A stretch of 31,582 nt of DNA from an uncultured Acidobacteriota bacterium (GTDB taxonomy: Bacteria > Acidobacteriota > Thermoanaerobaculia > Gp7-AA8): NCBI GenBank assembly GCA_946887105.1, contig CAMPKJ010000025.1, positions 1 to 31,582 on the forward strand. Reading direction: 5' to 3'. Below the pieces are notes generated by a model. The model was not told the origin of the DNA. It saw only the letters and a list, made by a program, of their open reading frames with translations, and made no database searches. Shown piece after piece: positions 6,725-14,605 of this stretch (position 1 is its first letter; each line of letters opens with the position of its first letter). The translations under genes were made by a program, and so were the position numbers.

Positions 6725-7981
6725 ATGCGAATCACGCTCCGGTTCTCGATCTCCTTCCTCGCGGCACTCGTCTCATTCAGCGCGTACCCGCAATCTCCGC
6801 ACGAGCCGGTCGGCACATTGGTCACGACGGCAACGACGGTCGAATGGCAGTCCGCCGGCGATCCCACGCCCATCGTTCTGTCGCTGCAGCGGCCGGACGG
6901 ACAAGTGCTCACCGAGACGTTCGCGGCCGGCCGTCATCCGATGCTGCGCGTCGAGAACCTCGGCGACGGTCTGTACTCGTACGAGCTGCGCACGGCAACT
7001 GAGAAGGCGCTCGTCCAGACCGGATCCTTCACGATTCGGAACGGCGCGGTCGTTCCTCCGAATCTTCGCGAGACGCCGCGCAGGACCGTGTCCACCGACA
7101 CCTATTTCGCGGATGACGTGTCGGCCGCCGGCGGCGTCTGCGGCGGCTCGGATTGCACGAATGCCGAGTCGTACGGCCTCGCGACGATCAAGATGAAGGA
7201 GAACAACACGCGCCTCAAGTTCGAGGACACCTCGACCAGTGCCGGCTTCGCGACCACCGACTGGCAGCTCAGCGCGAACGACGCGTTCAGCGGCGGCGCG
7301 AACAAGTTGTTCGTCGAGGATCTTGCCGCCGCGACCGTTCCGTTCCTGATCGAGGGCGGCACGCCGAACAACGCGCTCTACGTCGACAGCACCGGACGCA
7401 TCGGCTTGCGCACGTCCACTCCCGCCAGAGACCTGACCATCAGCGCGCCGTTCACCACCATCATCCGCATGGAACAGAGCAACTCACCGTTCCAGGCGTG
7501 GGACATCGTGGCGAACAACAACAACTTCTATGTCCGCGACGTGAATCACGAACAGAACCCGTTCATCATTCTCTCCTCCGCGCCTTACAACTCGCTCGTG
7601 ATCGATGCCAGCGGCAGGATCGGACTCGGAACGCCGGCGCCGACGTATCAGATCCACCACAGCAGCGGCGCGCGTCTGGATGCCGGCGTGTGGGTGGACG
7701 CATCGAGCCGCGAGGTGAAGCAGGACATCCAACAGCTCGACCGCGACGCTGCGTTCGACGCGCTGCAATCGCTGCAGCCCGTGACCTTCGCGTACAGATC
7801 GAATCCGGCCGACACGCACGTCGGCTTCATCGCCGAGGACGTGCCGGAGCTGGTGGCCACTCCCGACCGCACCGGACTCGCGCCGATGGACGTCGTGGCC
7901 GTGCTGACGAAAATCGTTCAGGAGCAGCAGAAGACCATCGCCGACATGCGCGCGCGTCTGGAGCGCCTCGAACGCAAGTAA
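6725..7981 (+). CDS. Secreted protein with C-terminal Peptidase_S74 intramolecular chaperone domain
   Basis: This is a 418-residue protein with a signal peptide (about 1-22). A beta-rich N-terminal domain follows, then repeat-like segments of the form LYVDSTGRIGL and LVIDASGRIGL, typical of trimeric fibre stems. The C-terminal S74 domain (about 325-418) contains SSREVKQDI. Ser327 and Lys332 keep the five-residue spacing of the autocleavage dyad known from phage endosialidase and tail-fibre chaperones. The domain then has VGFIAEDVPEL and ends in a heptad-patterned helix. Established S74 domains trimerise the fibre and then cleave themselves off. The AAAGGAGG ribosome site fixes the start. No phage genes surround it, so a cell-surface fibre is more likely than a prophage relic. 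What the fibre binds is unknown. Confidence 0.85.
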   Translation: MRITLRFSISFLAALVSFSAYPQSPHEPVGTLVTTATTVEWQSAGDPTPIVLSLQRPDGQVLTETFAAGRHPMLRVENLGDGLYSYELRTATEKALVQTGSFTIRNGAVVPPNLRETPRRTVSTDTYFADDVSAAGGVCGGSDCTNAESYGLATIKMKENNTRLKFEDTSTSAGFATTDWQLSANDAFSGGANKLFVEDLAAATVPFLIEGGTPNNALYVDSTGRIGLRTSTPARDLTISAPFTTIIRMEQSNSPFQAWDIVANNNNFYVRDVNHEQNPFIILSSAPYNSLVIDASGRIGLGTPAPTYQIHHSSGARLDAGVWVDASSREVKQDIQQLDRDAAFDALQSLQPVTFAYRSNPADTHVGFIAEDVPELVATPDRTGLAPMDVVAVLTKIVQEQQKTIADMRARLERLERK

Positions 7982-8026
7982 CCCCGTCGTTGCCGATCTC
8001 TCACAGACGTGCGCTCGCGCGCGGCG

Positions 8027-8032
8027 TACGCT
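8027..8032 (+). promoter_or_regulatory. -10-like hexamer 7 bases before the ATG at 8040
   Basis: TACGCT is followed by 7 bases and then ATG, with no Shine-Dalgarno. This fits the leaderless pattern seen at several other genes here. No clear -35 is visible. Confidence 0.35.
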
Positions 8033-8039
8033 CGCTCGC

Positions 8040-8984
8040 ATGCAATTCCTTGCCGTGCTTGCGCTCGTCGCCTCCGTGGAAGGTATCGTCCAGAATGGCG
8101 GTACCCCACTCCCCGGCTGTACGGTCACGCTCACCGCACCATCCGGCACGACGCATCGAGTCGTTTCCGGTGTGGACGGCAGATACCGGCTCGGCGGCCT
8201 CAATCCGGGGCTGTATGCGATGCAAATCGAGCTCGCGGGCCTCGAGACGATCGAGCGCGACATCACCGTCGTTGCCGACAGCGAGAACGTGCAGCCGGTC
8301 GAGGAGATGAAGATCGACAGCGACGTCACGGAGATCACCCTGGCGTGTGGAGGTCCGCCGTGCACCGGGCACCCGCCCGAGTCCATCTGGGCCGATCCGG
8401 CCTGCGCCGACTACGAGCTCGATGAAGCACTGCTCTCCGCGATCGAGCGCGGCGACCGCTCCGCGCTCGATCTGGCTCGGCGCCGCCATGACAGCGCGAC
8501 GACGTACGCACAGAAGCACCGCCTCGCCGCGGGCCTGCTGCGTCGTGTACCGAACGACAGCGTCTATTGGAACGAACTGTTCCAGCACGCGGAAAACCAC
8601 GTCCGCTTTGCCGGAGCGCGCGAACAGCTCGAACAGTGGTGCGCCGAACGCGATTATCCGGCCGATGATTACTGGAACATGAGCTGGTACGCGCTCGACA
8701 AAGCCGCCGCGGATCCGCGCGCGCGTCCGCTCCTTCTCCGCGCGCTGAAGGTGCGCGATGACGTCGATGTCATCGCCACCGCCATCGCCGGACTATCCAA
8801 TCACCGCGACGAACGCGATCTCGCCGCCATCAAGGAAGCGCTCGACGCAAACCCCGATGACGCCGGTCACCTGGCCACCCTGCTCGAACTGTTCAAATCC
8901 GAGGCGGCCGACCAGCTCGCGTTTCGATACATGGACGCAGAGCAACGCGAGTGGATCGCGCAGTACAGAGCTTCGCTGCAATGA
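8040..8984 (+). CDS. Exported carboxypeptidase-regulatory-like domain protein
   Basis: This is a 314-residue protein. Residues 1-15 form a short signal peptide (MQFLAVLALVASVEG). Residues about 16-85 match the carboxypeptidase regulatory-like beta-sandwich, with VEGIVQNGGTPLPGCTV, a DGRYRLGGLNPGLY turn and an IELAGLETIERDI strand. A cysteine-containing linker (LACGGPPC) leads to an alpha-helical half (about 120-314) with HEAT/TPR-like periodicity and no recognised catalytic motif. Such domains usually serve as stalks or adhesion modules in envelope proteins. The ATG at 8040 is supported by the immediate signal peptide and the TACGCT hexamer rather than by a ribosome site. Its stop codon lies within a long terminator hairpin shared with the convergent gene. 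Confidence 0.8.
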   Translation: MQFLAVLALVASVEGIVQNGGTPLPGCTVTLTAPSGTTHRVVSGVDGRYRLGGLNPGLYAMQIELAGLETIERDITVVADSENVQPVEEMKIDSDVTEITLACGGPPCTGHPPESIWADPACADYELDEALLSAIERGDRSALDLARRRHDSATTYAQKHRLAAGLLRRVPNDSVYWNELFQHAENHVRFAGAREQLEQWCAERDYPADDYWNMSWYALDKAAADPRARPLLLRALKVRDDVDVIATAIAGLSNHRDERDLAAIKEALDANPDDAGHLATLLELFKSEAADQLAFRYMDAEQREWIAQYRASLQ

Positions 8985-9011
8985 GCGGCGGCGGAACGCC
9001 GCCGCTCATTG
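8979..9011. terminator. 15-bp perfect hairpin between convergent genes
   Basis: Arms 8979-8993 and 8997-9011 are perfectly complementary around a GAA triloop, and one G-C and one G-U pair could extend the stem. The 5' arm includes the stop codon of the plus-strand gene, and the barrel gene on the other strand ends at 9028. No T-run follows on either side. A bidirectional terminator or mRNA 3'-end protector is the likely role. Confidence 0.7.
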
Positions 9012-9027
9012 CGCTCATGGGCACTCC

Positions 9028-9636
9028 TCAGAACCGCAGCTTGATGCCGCCCGAGATGATCAGCGGATTGATGTCCAGCGCCACGTCGTCCACATCGTCT
9101 TCGCCGCGCGCTTCATACATGATGTATTTGCCGTCCAGGAAAATCGAGAACGACTGGCCGAGGCCGATGTTGAGGCCGGCGTTGACCAGAAAATCGAGGT
9201 CGCTCTCGAGATCGACGTCATCCAGCTCATCTTCATCGACTGCGCCCGCCTGGCCGCTGACATACGCCGCGCCGCCGCCGATGTACGGACTGAGCAGGCT
9301 GCCGCGGGCAAAGTGAAACTGTCCCGTGGCCGTGAGGATGTCCAGGTCGAGGTCGCCCGCGTTCTCGCGGATGTCCTCGAACGACAACGTCAGATCCGCG
9401 CCCAGTTGCTGATAGGCGAACTCCGTCGAGAAAGCGCTGGTCCAGAAACGGTTGTACAGCACGCCGTATCCCATGTCCTCGTCGAACTCGACGTCGATCG
9501 TATCGAGATCGTCGCGGAGCTCGCTGTCGTCGAACTGCGAGGTGGAGATGAAGGCGCCCACTTCGTTCATCGGCTGCGCCGCGGCCATGAGCGGAAGAAG
9601 GAAAAGAGAGAAAAACAGAACAGTACGTTTGATCAC
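9028..9636 (-). CDS. Outer-membrane beta-barrel protein
   Basis: This is a 202-residue protein with a signal peptide (IKRTVLFFSLFLLPLMAAAQ) and alternating amphipathic strands. It ends in a classic aromatic C terminus, GGIKLRF. The general pattern, with YIGGGAAY near the middle and a final ISGGIKLRF strand, fits small eight-stranded OmpW- or OmpA-barrel-like porins. The loops are strikingly acidic (FDDSELRDDLD, DEDELDDVDLESD, GEDDVDDVALD), suggesting cation binding at the surface. The GTG at 9636 is chosen because GGAGG lies 5 bases before it; an in-frame ATG at 9648 overlaps that ribosome site. It lies 72 bases downstream of the HtrA stop on the same strand and may be co-transcribed with it. 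Ligand and transport function are unknown. Confidence 0.8.
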   Translation of the reverse strand: MIKRTVLFFSLFLLPLMAAAQPMNEVGAFISTSQFDDSELRDDLDTIDVEFDEDMGYGVLYNRFWTSAFSTEFAYQQLGADLTLSFEDIRENAGDLDLDILTATGQFHFARGSLLSPYIGGGAAYVSGQAGAVDEDELDDVDLESDLDFLVNAGLNIGLGQSFSIFLDGKYIMYEARGEDDVDDVALDINPLIISGGIKLRF

Positions 9637-9708
9637 AAAAACCTCCATATTGCGGTACTTCCCAGGCGGGCGCACACGGTGCCAATCGCGTGCCGTCGCG
9701 CGCATCGC

Positions 9709-10659
9709 TCACGATTCCGTCACTTCACCCAATCGAATGCTCAGCGTCGTACGCCGCCTCCCGCGAATCACCTCGGCGGTCACGGTGTCGCCCGGCTGCC
9801 GCGCGCGCAGCAACCGGCGCAGATCGCCGCCGGAGGTGATCGGCTGACCGGCGATGCTGGTGATGATGTCGCCACGAGCGAGCCCGGCGCGCGAAGCGGG
9901 CGAGGTGCGGTCGACGAACAACACCACCACTCCTTCGGAGACGGGCAGGCCGAACTGCTCCGCCAGCTCCGGCGTGATGTCCCCGACCTGCACGCCGAGG
10001 TAGGTGCGGCGCACGCGGCCGGTGGTGAGGATCTGCGTTGCCACCTCATTGGCGAGATTGATCGGGATGGCGAATCCGAGACCGGTCGCACCGGCCAGGA
10101 TGGCCGTGTTGATTCCGACGACGCGCCCCGACGAATCGACCAGCGGCCCGCCGGAGTTGCCGGGATTGATCGCGGCATCCGTCTGCACGAGACCGCCGGC
10201 GATCGGCACGCCGCGCGGATCGCGATTCACGGCCGAGATGATCCCGGTCGTGACGGTGCGCTCGAGCCCGAGCGGATTGCCGATGGCGATCGCGAGTTGT
10301 CCCACGCGCAACCGGTCGGAGTCGCCGAGCGGAGCAGCCGGAAGTCCGGTCGCGCTGACGCGCACGACGGCGACGTCGACGCTGCGATCGCGGCCGAGAA
10401 CCGTGCCGGTGAGCGTTCGCCCATCGGCCAGACTGACCTCCACGCGCGACGCATTGCCGACCACGTGCGCGTTGGTGATGATCACGCCGTCGGACCGGAT
10501 CAGAACGCCGGAACCGGAGCCGCCGCCGCGGCTGACTCCGACCACCGCCGGCGTGACCTGCTCCGCGACCCGCACGATGGTCTCTTCATCCGTGCGTTGC
10601 GCGGAGAGCGGTAAGGCGAACAACAGGAAGGTGAGCGTGATGCGTACAGCGGGTTTCAT
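9709..10659 (-). CDS. HtrA/DegP-type periplasmic serine protease with one PDZ domain
   Basis: This is a 316-residue trypsin-fold S1C protease. A signal peptide covers residues 1-20. The catalytic triad is complete: His65 in TNAHVV, Asp95 in SVDVAVV and Ser169 in NPGNSGGPL. One PDZ domain follows at about 225-310 (YLGVQVGDITPE, ASRAGLARGDIITSIAGQPI). With one PDZ it resembles DegS- or HhoA-type proteins rather than two-PDZ DegP. Its role is probably cleavage of misfolded or signalling proteins in the periplasm, in keeping with the beta-barrel gene downstream. The ATG at 10659 has no ribosome site but ends a bulged inverted repeat. It is a full-length gene with no defect. Confidence 0.93.
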   Translation of the reverse strand: MKPAVRITLTFLLFALPLSAQRTDEETIVRVAEQVTPAVVGVSRGGGSGSGVLIRSDGVIITNAHVVGNASRVEVSLADGRTLTGTVLGRDRSVDVAVVRVSATGLPAAPLGDSDRLRVGQLAIAIGNPLGLERTVTTGIISAVNRDPRGVPIAGGLVQTDAAINPGNSGGPLVDSSGRVVGINTAILAGATGLGFAIPINLANEVATQILTTGRVRRTYLGVQVGDITPELAEQFGLPVSEGVVVLFVDRTSPASRAGLARGDIITSIAGQPITSGGDLRRLLRARQPGDTVTAEVIRGRRRTTLSIRLGEVTES

Positions 10660-10683
10660 GCGTTTGCATCAAGCGCAAAACGC
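10660..10683 (-). promoter_or_regulatory. Inverted repeat abutting the htrA-like start codon
   Basis: On the minus strand GCGTTTTGC and GCAAACGC pair as 8 bp with a single bulged T around a 7-base loop, and the ATG at 10659 follows with no gap. There is no Shine-Dalgarno in the loop. This is the same placement as the repeats at 616, 5937 and 6696. Confidence 0.4.
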
Positions 10684-10705
10684 GCCAACGCCCCGCATGG
10701 ATGTG

Positions 10706-11194
10706 TCACGACCGCGCGAACTGCGTGTAGTCCGTATTCGGCGGCGTCGCGCCGACCTGCCGGAGCATGGTCACCACCTGTCCGCGGTGATAGGTCGAAT
10801 GGTTCGCGCAGTGCACGAGCAGGTCGCGCAGCGGCATCGAAAACGGATCGCCCTTGGTGCTGCGATAGTGAAGGAGCGAGTCAGGGCCGTCGTCAGGCAG
10901 GCCGGCGAGATACATCCGCCGGTCCGACGCGATCGCCCGAAAGCTCTCGGTGAGGTCGGCCAGCGCGGGCTCGATCGCCCATGGCGGCATTTCCATCGGG
11001 CTCGAGCCGGTCCACCGCTGCAACCAGAGCCACTCCGCGAACGCGATGTGCGCGAGCGTGCCGCGGATCGACGAAAAGCTCGACTCGATGTTGCGCGTCA
11101 GCTGTTCGTTCGACAGTTCCGCGCTCACGGCCAGGATGCGGTCATTCGCCCAGTCGGTGTATGCGTAGAGTCGGCGAGCGTCGTCGGCATTCAT
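10706..11194 (-). CDS. DinB-family protein
   Basis: This is a 162-residue four-helix-bundle protein of the DinB/YfiT superfamily. The three metal-ligand histidines are present: one in GTLAHIAFAEWLW near residue 49, and two in NHSTYHRGQV near the C-terminal helix. Relatives include metal-dependent thiol transferases (bacillithiol and mycothiol type) and many of unknown activity. No specific substrate can be assigned here. The ATG at 11194 is fixed by the opening MNADDARRLYAYTDWAND and by a TACACT hexamer exactly 6 bases upstream; there is no ribosome site. It is divergent from the kinase-like gene, which itself precedes a second DinB gene. Confidence 0.88.
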   Translation of the reverse strand: MNADDARRLYAYTDWANDRILAVSAELSNEQLTRNIESSFSSIRGTLAHIAFAEWLWLQRWTGSSPMEMPPWAIEPALADLTESFRAIASDRRMYLAGLPDDGPDSLLHYRSTKGDPFSMPLRDLLVHCANHSTYHRGQVVTMLRQVGATPPNTDYTQFARS

Positions 11195-11200
11195 GCGATC

Positions 11201-11220
11201 AGTGTAGCGGGAGCTAAACT
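11201..11220. promoter_or_regulatory. Back-to-back -10 hexamers of a divergent leaderless pair
   Basis: TACACT on the minus strand (11206-11201) and TAAACT on the plus strand (11215-11220) are separated by 8 bp. Each ends exactly 6 bases before its start codon, the ATG at 11194 and the GTG at 11227. The two halves, AGTGTAGC and GCTAAACT, form an 8-bp inverted repeat with one mismatch. Neither gene has a Shine-Dalgarno. Confidence 0.55.
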
Positions 11221-11226
11221 CGACAC

Positions 11227-11811
11227 GTGAGGATCGCCGTCTCCGGGAGCCATTGCTCCGGCAAGAGCACGCTGATCGACGACTTCCTCGCCGCTCATCC
11301 GAACTACGTCCACGAGCCGGAGCCGTACGAATGGATGCTGGAGATGTACGGCGAAGCGGTCGCCGAGGAGCCGGGTGCCGATGATTTTTACCGGCAGCTG
11401 GAGATCTCGGTGGAGCGCCTGCGCGAATACGGCCGCGGCGCGAATGTCATCGCCGAACGGAGCCCGCTCGATTTCCTCGCGTATTTGCTGGCACTTCCGG
11501 ACCTCGGGCGCGGCGGCCGTGATTGCGAATGGACCGCGTCCGCGGCGGAGCTCGCGGCGTCCGGCATCGCCCAGATCGACCTGCTGGTCGTGCTGCCGCT
11601 GAATCCGCGCGACGCGATCGTCGCCCCGGAATCGGAAGACCTCGAATTGCGCGACGCGATGAACGAGCACCTGCTCGACCTCATCAGCGCCGATCCGTAT
11701 TCATTCTTCGGCAGCGGACGGCCACGCGTCGTCGAGATTCATGGAACGCGGCAGCAGCGGTTGCGCGCGCTGGAGGACGAGGCAACGAATCTGCACGCAG
11801 CGGAGGCATGA
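11227..11811 (+). CDS. P-loop NTPase, small kinase-like AAA protein
   Basis: This is a 194-residue cytoplasmic protein. A Walker A motif, GSHCSGKS, sits at residues 7-14. A candidate Walker B-like strand ends IDLLVVLPLNP, and an ERSPLDFLAY segment resembles the DR[ST] region of deoxynucleoside kinases and related AAA_28-type ATPases. No lid signature is clear, so the phosphate acceptor is unknown. The start is a GTG at 11227 because the Walker A strand begins immediately and TAAACT lies 6 bases before. Its stop overlaps the start of the following DinB gene, which implies co-expression and perhaps a shared pathway with the two DinB proteins. Confidence 0.75.
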   Translation: MRIAVSGSHCSGKSTLIDDFLAAHPNYVHEPEPYEWMLEMYGEAVAEEPGADDFYRQLEISVERLREYGRGANVIAERSPLDFLAYLLALPDLGRGGRDCEWTASAAELAASGIAQIDLLVVLPLNPRDAIVAPESEDLELRDAMNEHLLDLISADPYSFFGSGRPRVVEIHGTRQQRLRALEDEATNLHAAEA

Positions 11812-12308
11812 TGAAGCTCACCGACCTTCTGCTCGCACAACTGGAGCGCGAGATCCCCGCCACCCGGAAAGCGCTGGAGCGCGTGCCCGAAGGAAAGGCG
11901 GACTGGAAGCCGCATCCGAAGTCGATGGCACTCGGCTATCTCTCCACGCTCGTCGCCACGATGTTCGGCTGGATCGCCACGATGGTCGAGAGCGAGTACC
12001 TCGATCTCGGCACAGGCGGCGGCGGATCATCGCCGTCCAATCGCGAGGAACGCCTCGCGCTGTTCGACCAGTCGGCGGGAAAGGCGCGGCGTGCGCTGTC
12101 GAGCACGAGCGACGACCATCTGCTGCAACCGTGGCAGCTGCGCGTCAGCGGGAACGTGGTCGATGAGAAACCGCGCTACATCATGATCACCGACACCTTC
12201 TCGCATCTCGCGCACCACCGCGGGCAGCTGGCCGTCTACCTGCGACTCAATGACCAGCCCGTGCCGTCGATCTATGGACCGACGGCGGACGAAGGCTGGC
12301 AGCGTTGA
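11811..12308 (+). CDS. DinB-family protein, second copy
   Basis: This is a 165-residue DinB superfamily bundle protein. It opens with LTDLLLAQLEREIPATRKALERVPEG, has KPHPKSMALGYLSTLVATM in the first-histidine region and ends its core with SHLAHHRGQLAVYLRL, providing the C-terminal histidines. The sequence is clearly diverged from the DinB protein at 10706-11194, so this is not a recent duplication. The start is ATG at 11811, with GGAGG 4 bases upstream; an ATG at 11808 is equally in frame. The start overlaps the kinase-like gene's stop (TGATG). A perfect 10-bp hairpin just after the stop ends the operon. The substrate is unknown. Confidence 0.87.
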   Translation: MKLTDLLLAQLEREIPATRKALERVPEGKADWKPHPKSMALGYLSTLVATMFGWIATMVESEYLDLGTGGGGSSPSNREERLALFDQSAGKARRALSSTSDDHLLQPWQLRVSGNVVDEKPRYIMITDTFSHLAHHRGQLAVYLRLNDQPVPSIYGPTADEGWQR

Positions 12309-12309
12309 A

Positions 12310-12337
12310 GCCTCCGGCGCGTCTCCACGCCGGAGGC
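12310..12337. terminator. 10-bp hairpin between convergent genes
   Basis: GCCTCCGGCG (12310-12319) and CGCCGGAGGC (12328-12337) pair perfectly around an 8-base loop. It begins 1 base after the DinB stop and 13 bases from the end of the opposing gene. No T-run follows. It could serve both transcripts. Confidence 0.7.
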
Positions 12338-12350
12338 CGTTCGGTCGTAC

Positions 12351-12828
12351 TCAGTATCCCAGCGACACGATGATGATCGCCTCGTTGGCGGTCGTCGACG
12401 AACGCGTCAGCGTTCCCTCGATGTAGTACGAGTAGACGGTGAAGTCGATGTCGGGCGGGAAGATGCAGATCGCGCAGCCCGGCGCGCCGCTGGCGTTCAC
12501 CGAGCAAAGCTCTTCCTCTTCGCCGCTGCACTCGTCGACGGAGACCAGCTTCGCCGAGACGGAGCCCGATGCGGAATCGTCGATGGCCGTCAGCTTGAGG
12601 ATGTCCCACGGCGGCTGCAGGCCATTGGCGTTGCCGTACGCGGTGACCGGATACCGTGATCGTGCCGGTCTGGCCGGACTTGAACTGAATCCGCCCGCCG
12701 GAGAACTCGTGGAGCGACGTCGATGACTCATCGACGATGCCTCCGGAACCGACGATGCTCCAGTCCATCTGCGCCGACGCAGGGAGGGCAACGAGGAAGA
12801 GACACAGAATCAACCAGGACTTCTTCAT
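12351..12828 (-). pseudogene. Secreted protein interrupted by a frameshift
   Basis: The reading frame opens at the ATG at 12828 after an AAGGAG ribosome site. It has a clear signal peptide (MKKSWLILCLFLVALPASAQ) and about 40 further residues ending in GTITV near 12650. There the sensible reading jumps to another frame, which continues YPVTAYGNANGLQPPWDI through a cysteine-rich stretch (ECSGEEEELC, GCAIC) to IIIVSLGY at 12351. One extra base or two missing bases in the G-rich CACGGTATCCGG area would join the halves into a protein of about 158 residues. The unshifted frame runs on as arginine-rich nonsense. I do not recognise the family. Both halves look well conserved in character, so a recent mutation or a sequencing error is more likely than long decay. 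Confidence 0.7.
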
Positions 12829-12956
12829 ATGCTCAGTCTCCTTCGCACACGAATGTAGGGACGCGCCCGCCGCCCGGCTGCATCAATGGTACGGAATGCC
12901 GTCAAGATGGTACGAAGGGCCGAATGGAGTGCCGTTACTTGACACGCTTTCCGGCT

Positions 12957-14510
12957 TCATCGCGATACGGCCCGCCGCCGGCGTGGCGCCGAGATCTCGT
13001 ACACCGATCCGCTGGTCAGCGACACGAGCCAGAGCGTTCCGCTCGGCGCGGTGAGGATCTCGGTGACGACGCCGAATCCGTCGCCGATGAGAATGCTCTC
13101 GGATTCGGTGAGATCGTGGAACGTGAGATTGTCCGCGACGCGGTCTTCCAGTCTCGGATCGTCCGTCGCGATCATCCGGCGATTCCCGGTCAGGCGGAAT
13201 CGGAAGAGGACGCCGTCATTCGGTTCCAGGTCGGCCGCACCGACCCAGAGCGTTCCCTCGTGCGCGTTGCCGAGTCCCGCTCCCGCGACGAAGCCGATGC
13301 CGGCCGGCGGCACGACGTATTTCCAGCTGAACTCCGGATCGCTGAAGTGCGCCTCGGGAAGAACGAACAGGCGCGACAGCGCCTCTTCCGGCGAGTCGGC
13401 GATGCGCTCCGGACCCCACCGGAACTGCTGCAGGTTCGGGAAGTCCTCGTGATGCGTCGAGGTCGTCTCGATCTCCTTGTACTCCGCGAGCCGGCTGATC
13501 GGACCATGGATCTGAAGCCACCCCGAGTTCATCCCGGCCTCGACGAGATTCAGCTCGTCGAACGCGTCTTCACCGTTCTCCTGCGCCCACAACTTGCCGG
13601 ACTGCGGGTCGAAGGCCATGCCGAAACTATTGCGGATTCCGTACGCGAAGATCTTCTGGATGTTCCGCCCGACCTCACCATCGAGCGATGCGCCGTAGTC
13701 GAAGAATGGATTGTCCAACGGAGCCGACCCATCGTCATTGAGCCGAAGAATCACGCCGCTGAAATGAGCGTCATCGGGCTCGGGTCCGCCGAACTGATCG
13801 TCGGGCACGGTTGGGCCGAATGGATTCGACCCTGGGCCAAAGGTCAGGTTCTGCAGTTGACCGCGGCGCCCGACATCGCCGAACAGAACATAGAGTTTCC
13901 CGTCCGGTCCGAACCGCACCACGCCGCCGTCATGGTTGCCGCGCGGCGGCTGCGCCGCGTCGCCCTGCCCCGGCGGTTCCGCCGCGCCGTCATTCTGAAA
14001 CGCGCGCAACATCACCAGGTTCTGCTGATAGACGAGCGTCGAACCATTCCACACGAACCGGTCGACGCGATTGCCGAGCAGCGGGACCTCCAGGAGATCC
14101 TCGGTGTCGGCGAGAAACATGTTGGCATCGCTGCATTGACGCTCATCCGGACGGAATGGATCGGAAGGAGGACCGGCGCTCCGGCAAGTCCAGAAGAGAT
14201 AGACCCCCGGGTTGGTCGGAAACTGCGGATGCACCGCGATGCCGAGCAATCCGCGCTCGGATCCGGAGTTCACGCCGAGGTCGAGCACCGTGGAGACGAC
14301 CTCACCGTTCGATACACGAACGACCTTCCCGCTGTTCTTTTCCAGCACCAGCGCGTCATCCGGTCCAATGAACGCCAGCCCGATCGGAGCCTCCAGCCCG
14401 GACACGACCGTACGAACGGTCAGCCTGGAATCGAACAACCTCGGCTCGGCGGACAGACTGAACAGCGTCGGAAGGAACAACAGAACGGCGGTAAGCCTGG
14501 CATAACGCAT
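12957..14510 (-). CDS. PQQ-dependent sugar dehydrogenase-type (GSDH) beta-propeller
   Basis: This is a 517-residue exported protein of the soluble glucose/sorbosone dehydrogenase family. A signal peptide covers about 1-21. Propeller landmarks follow: VVSGLEAPIGLAFIGPDDALVLEKNSGKVVRV, SERGLLGIAVHPQFPTNPGVYLFWT, NHDGGVVRFGPDGKLYVLFGD, SGVILRLNDDGSAP and YGIRNSFGMAFDPQSGKLWAQENGED. The conserved histidines and the arginine of the active site are consistent with PQQ binding. Many family members have no tested substrate, so sugar oxidation is inferred. An exceptionally complete ribosome site (GGAGGTGAT) precedes the ATG at 14510. The gene stands 128 bases upstream of the frameshifted gene on the same strand and is divergent from the toxin-antitoxin pair. 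Confidence 0.9.
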   Translation of the reverse strand: MRYARLTAVLLFLPTLFSLSAEPRLFDSRLTVRTVVSGLEAPIGLAFIGPDDALVLEKNSGKVVRVSNGEVVSTVLDLGVNSGSERGLLGIAVHPQFPTNPGVYLFWTCRSAGPPSDPFRPDERQCSDANMFLADTEDLLEVPLLGNRVDRFVWNGSTLVYQQNLVMLRAFQNDGAAEPPGQGDAAQPPRGNHDGGVVRFGPDGKLYVLFGDVGRRGQLQNLTFGPGSNPFGPTVPDDQFGGPEPDDAHFSGVILRLNDDGSAPLDNPFFDYGASLDGEVGRNIQKIFAYGIRNSFGMAFDPQSGKLWAQENGEDAFDELNLVEAGMNSGWLQIHGPISRLAEYKEIETTSTHHEDFPNLQQFRWGPERIADSPEEALSRLFVLPEAHFSDPEFSWKYVVPPAGIGFVAGAGLGNAHEGTLWVGAADLEPNDGVLFRFRLTGNRRMIATDDPRLEDRVADNLTFHDLTESESILIGDGFGVVTEILTAPSGTLWLVSLTSGSVYEISAPRRRRAVSR

Positions 14511-14605
14511 CGATCACCTCCATGCACACACAAAGGCTCGTCGCGACGCAAGAAAAGTACCGAATAACTATTACGATGAAGCCGCTTCGCGCGCGATCCG
14601 CGCAG

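Noticed and set aside
6725..7981. Prophage remnant suggested by the tail-fibre-type domain
   Set aside because: There are no capsid, terminase, integrase or attachment-site signals nearby, and the protein has a bacterial signal peptide.
12866..12956. Short repeated TGGTACG words and a TTGACA box upstream of the frameshifted gene
   Set aside because: The words occur only twice and the TTGACA is on the plus strand with no gene downstream in that direction, so no feature is called.
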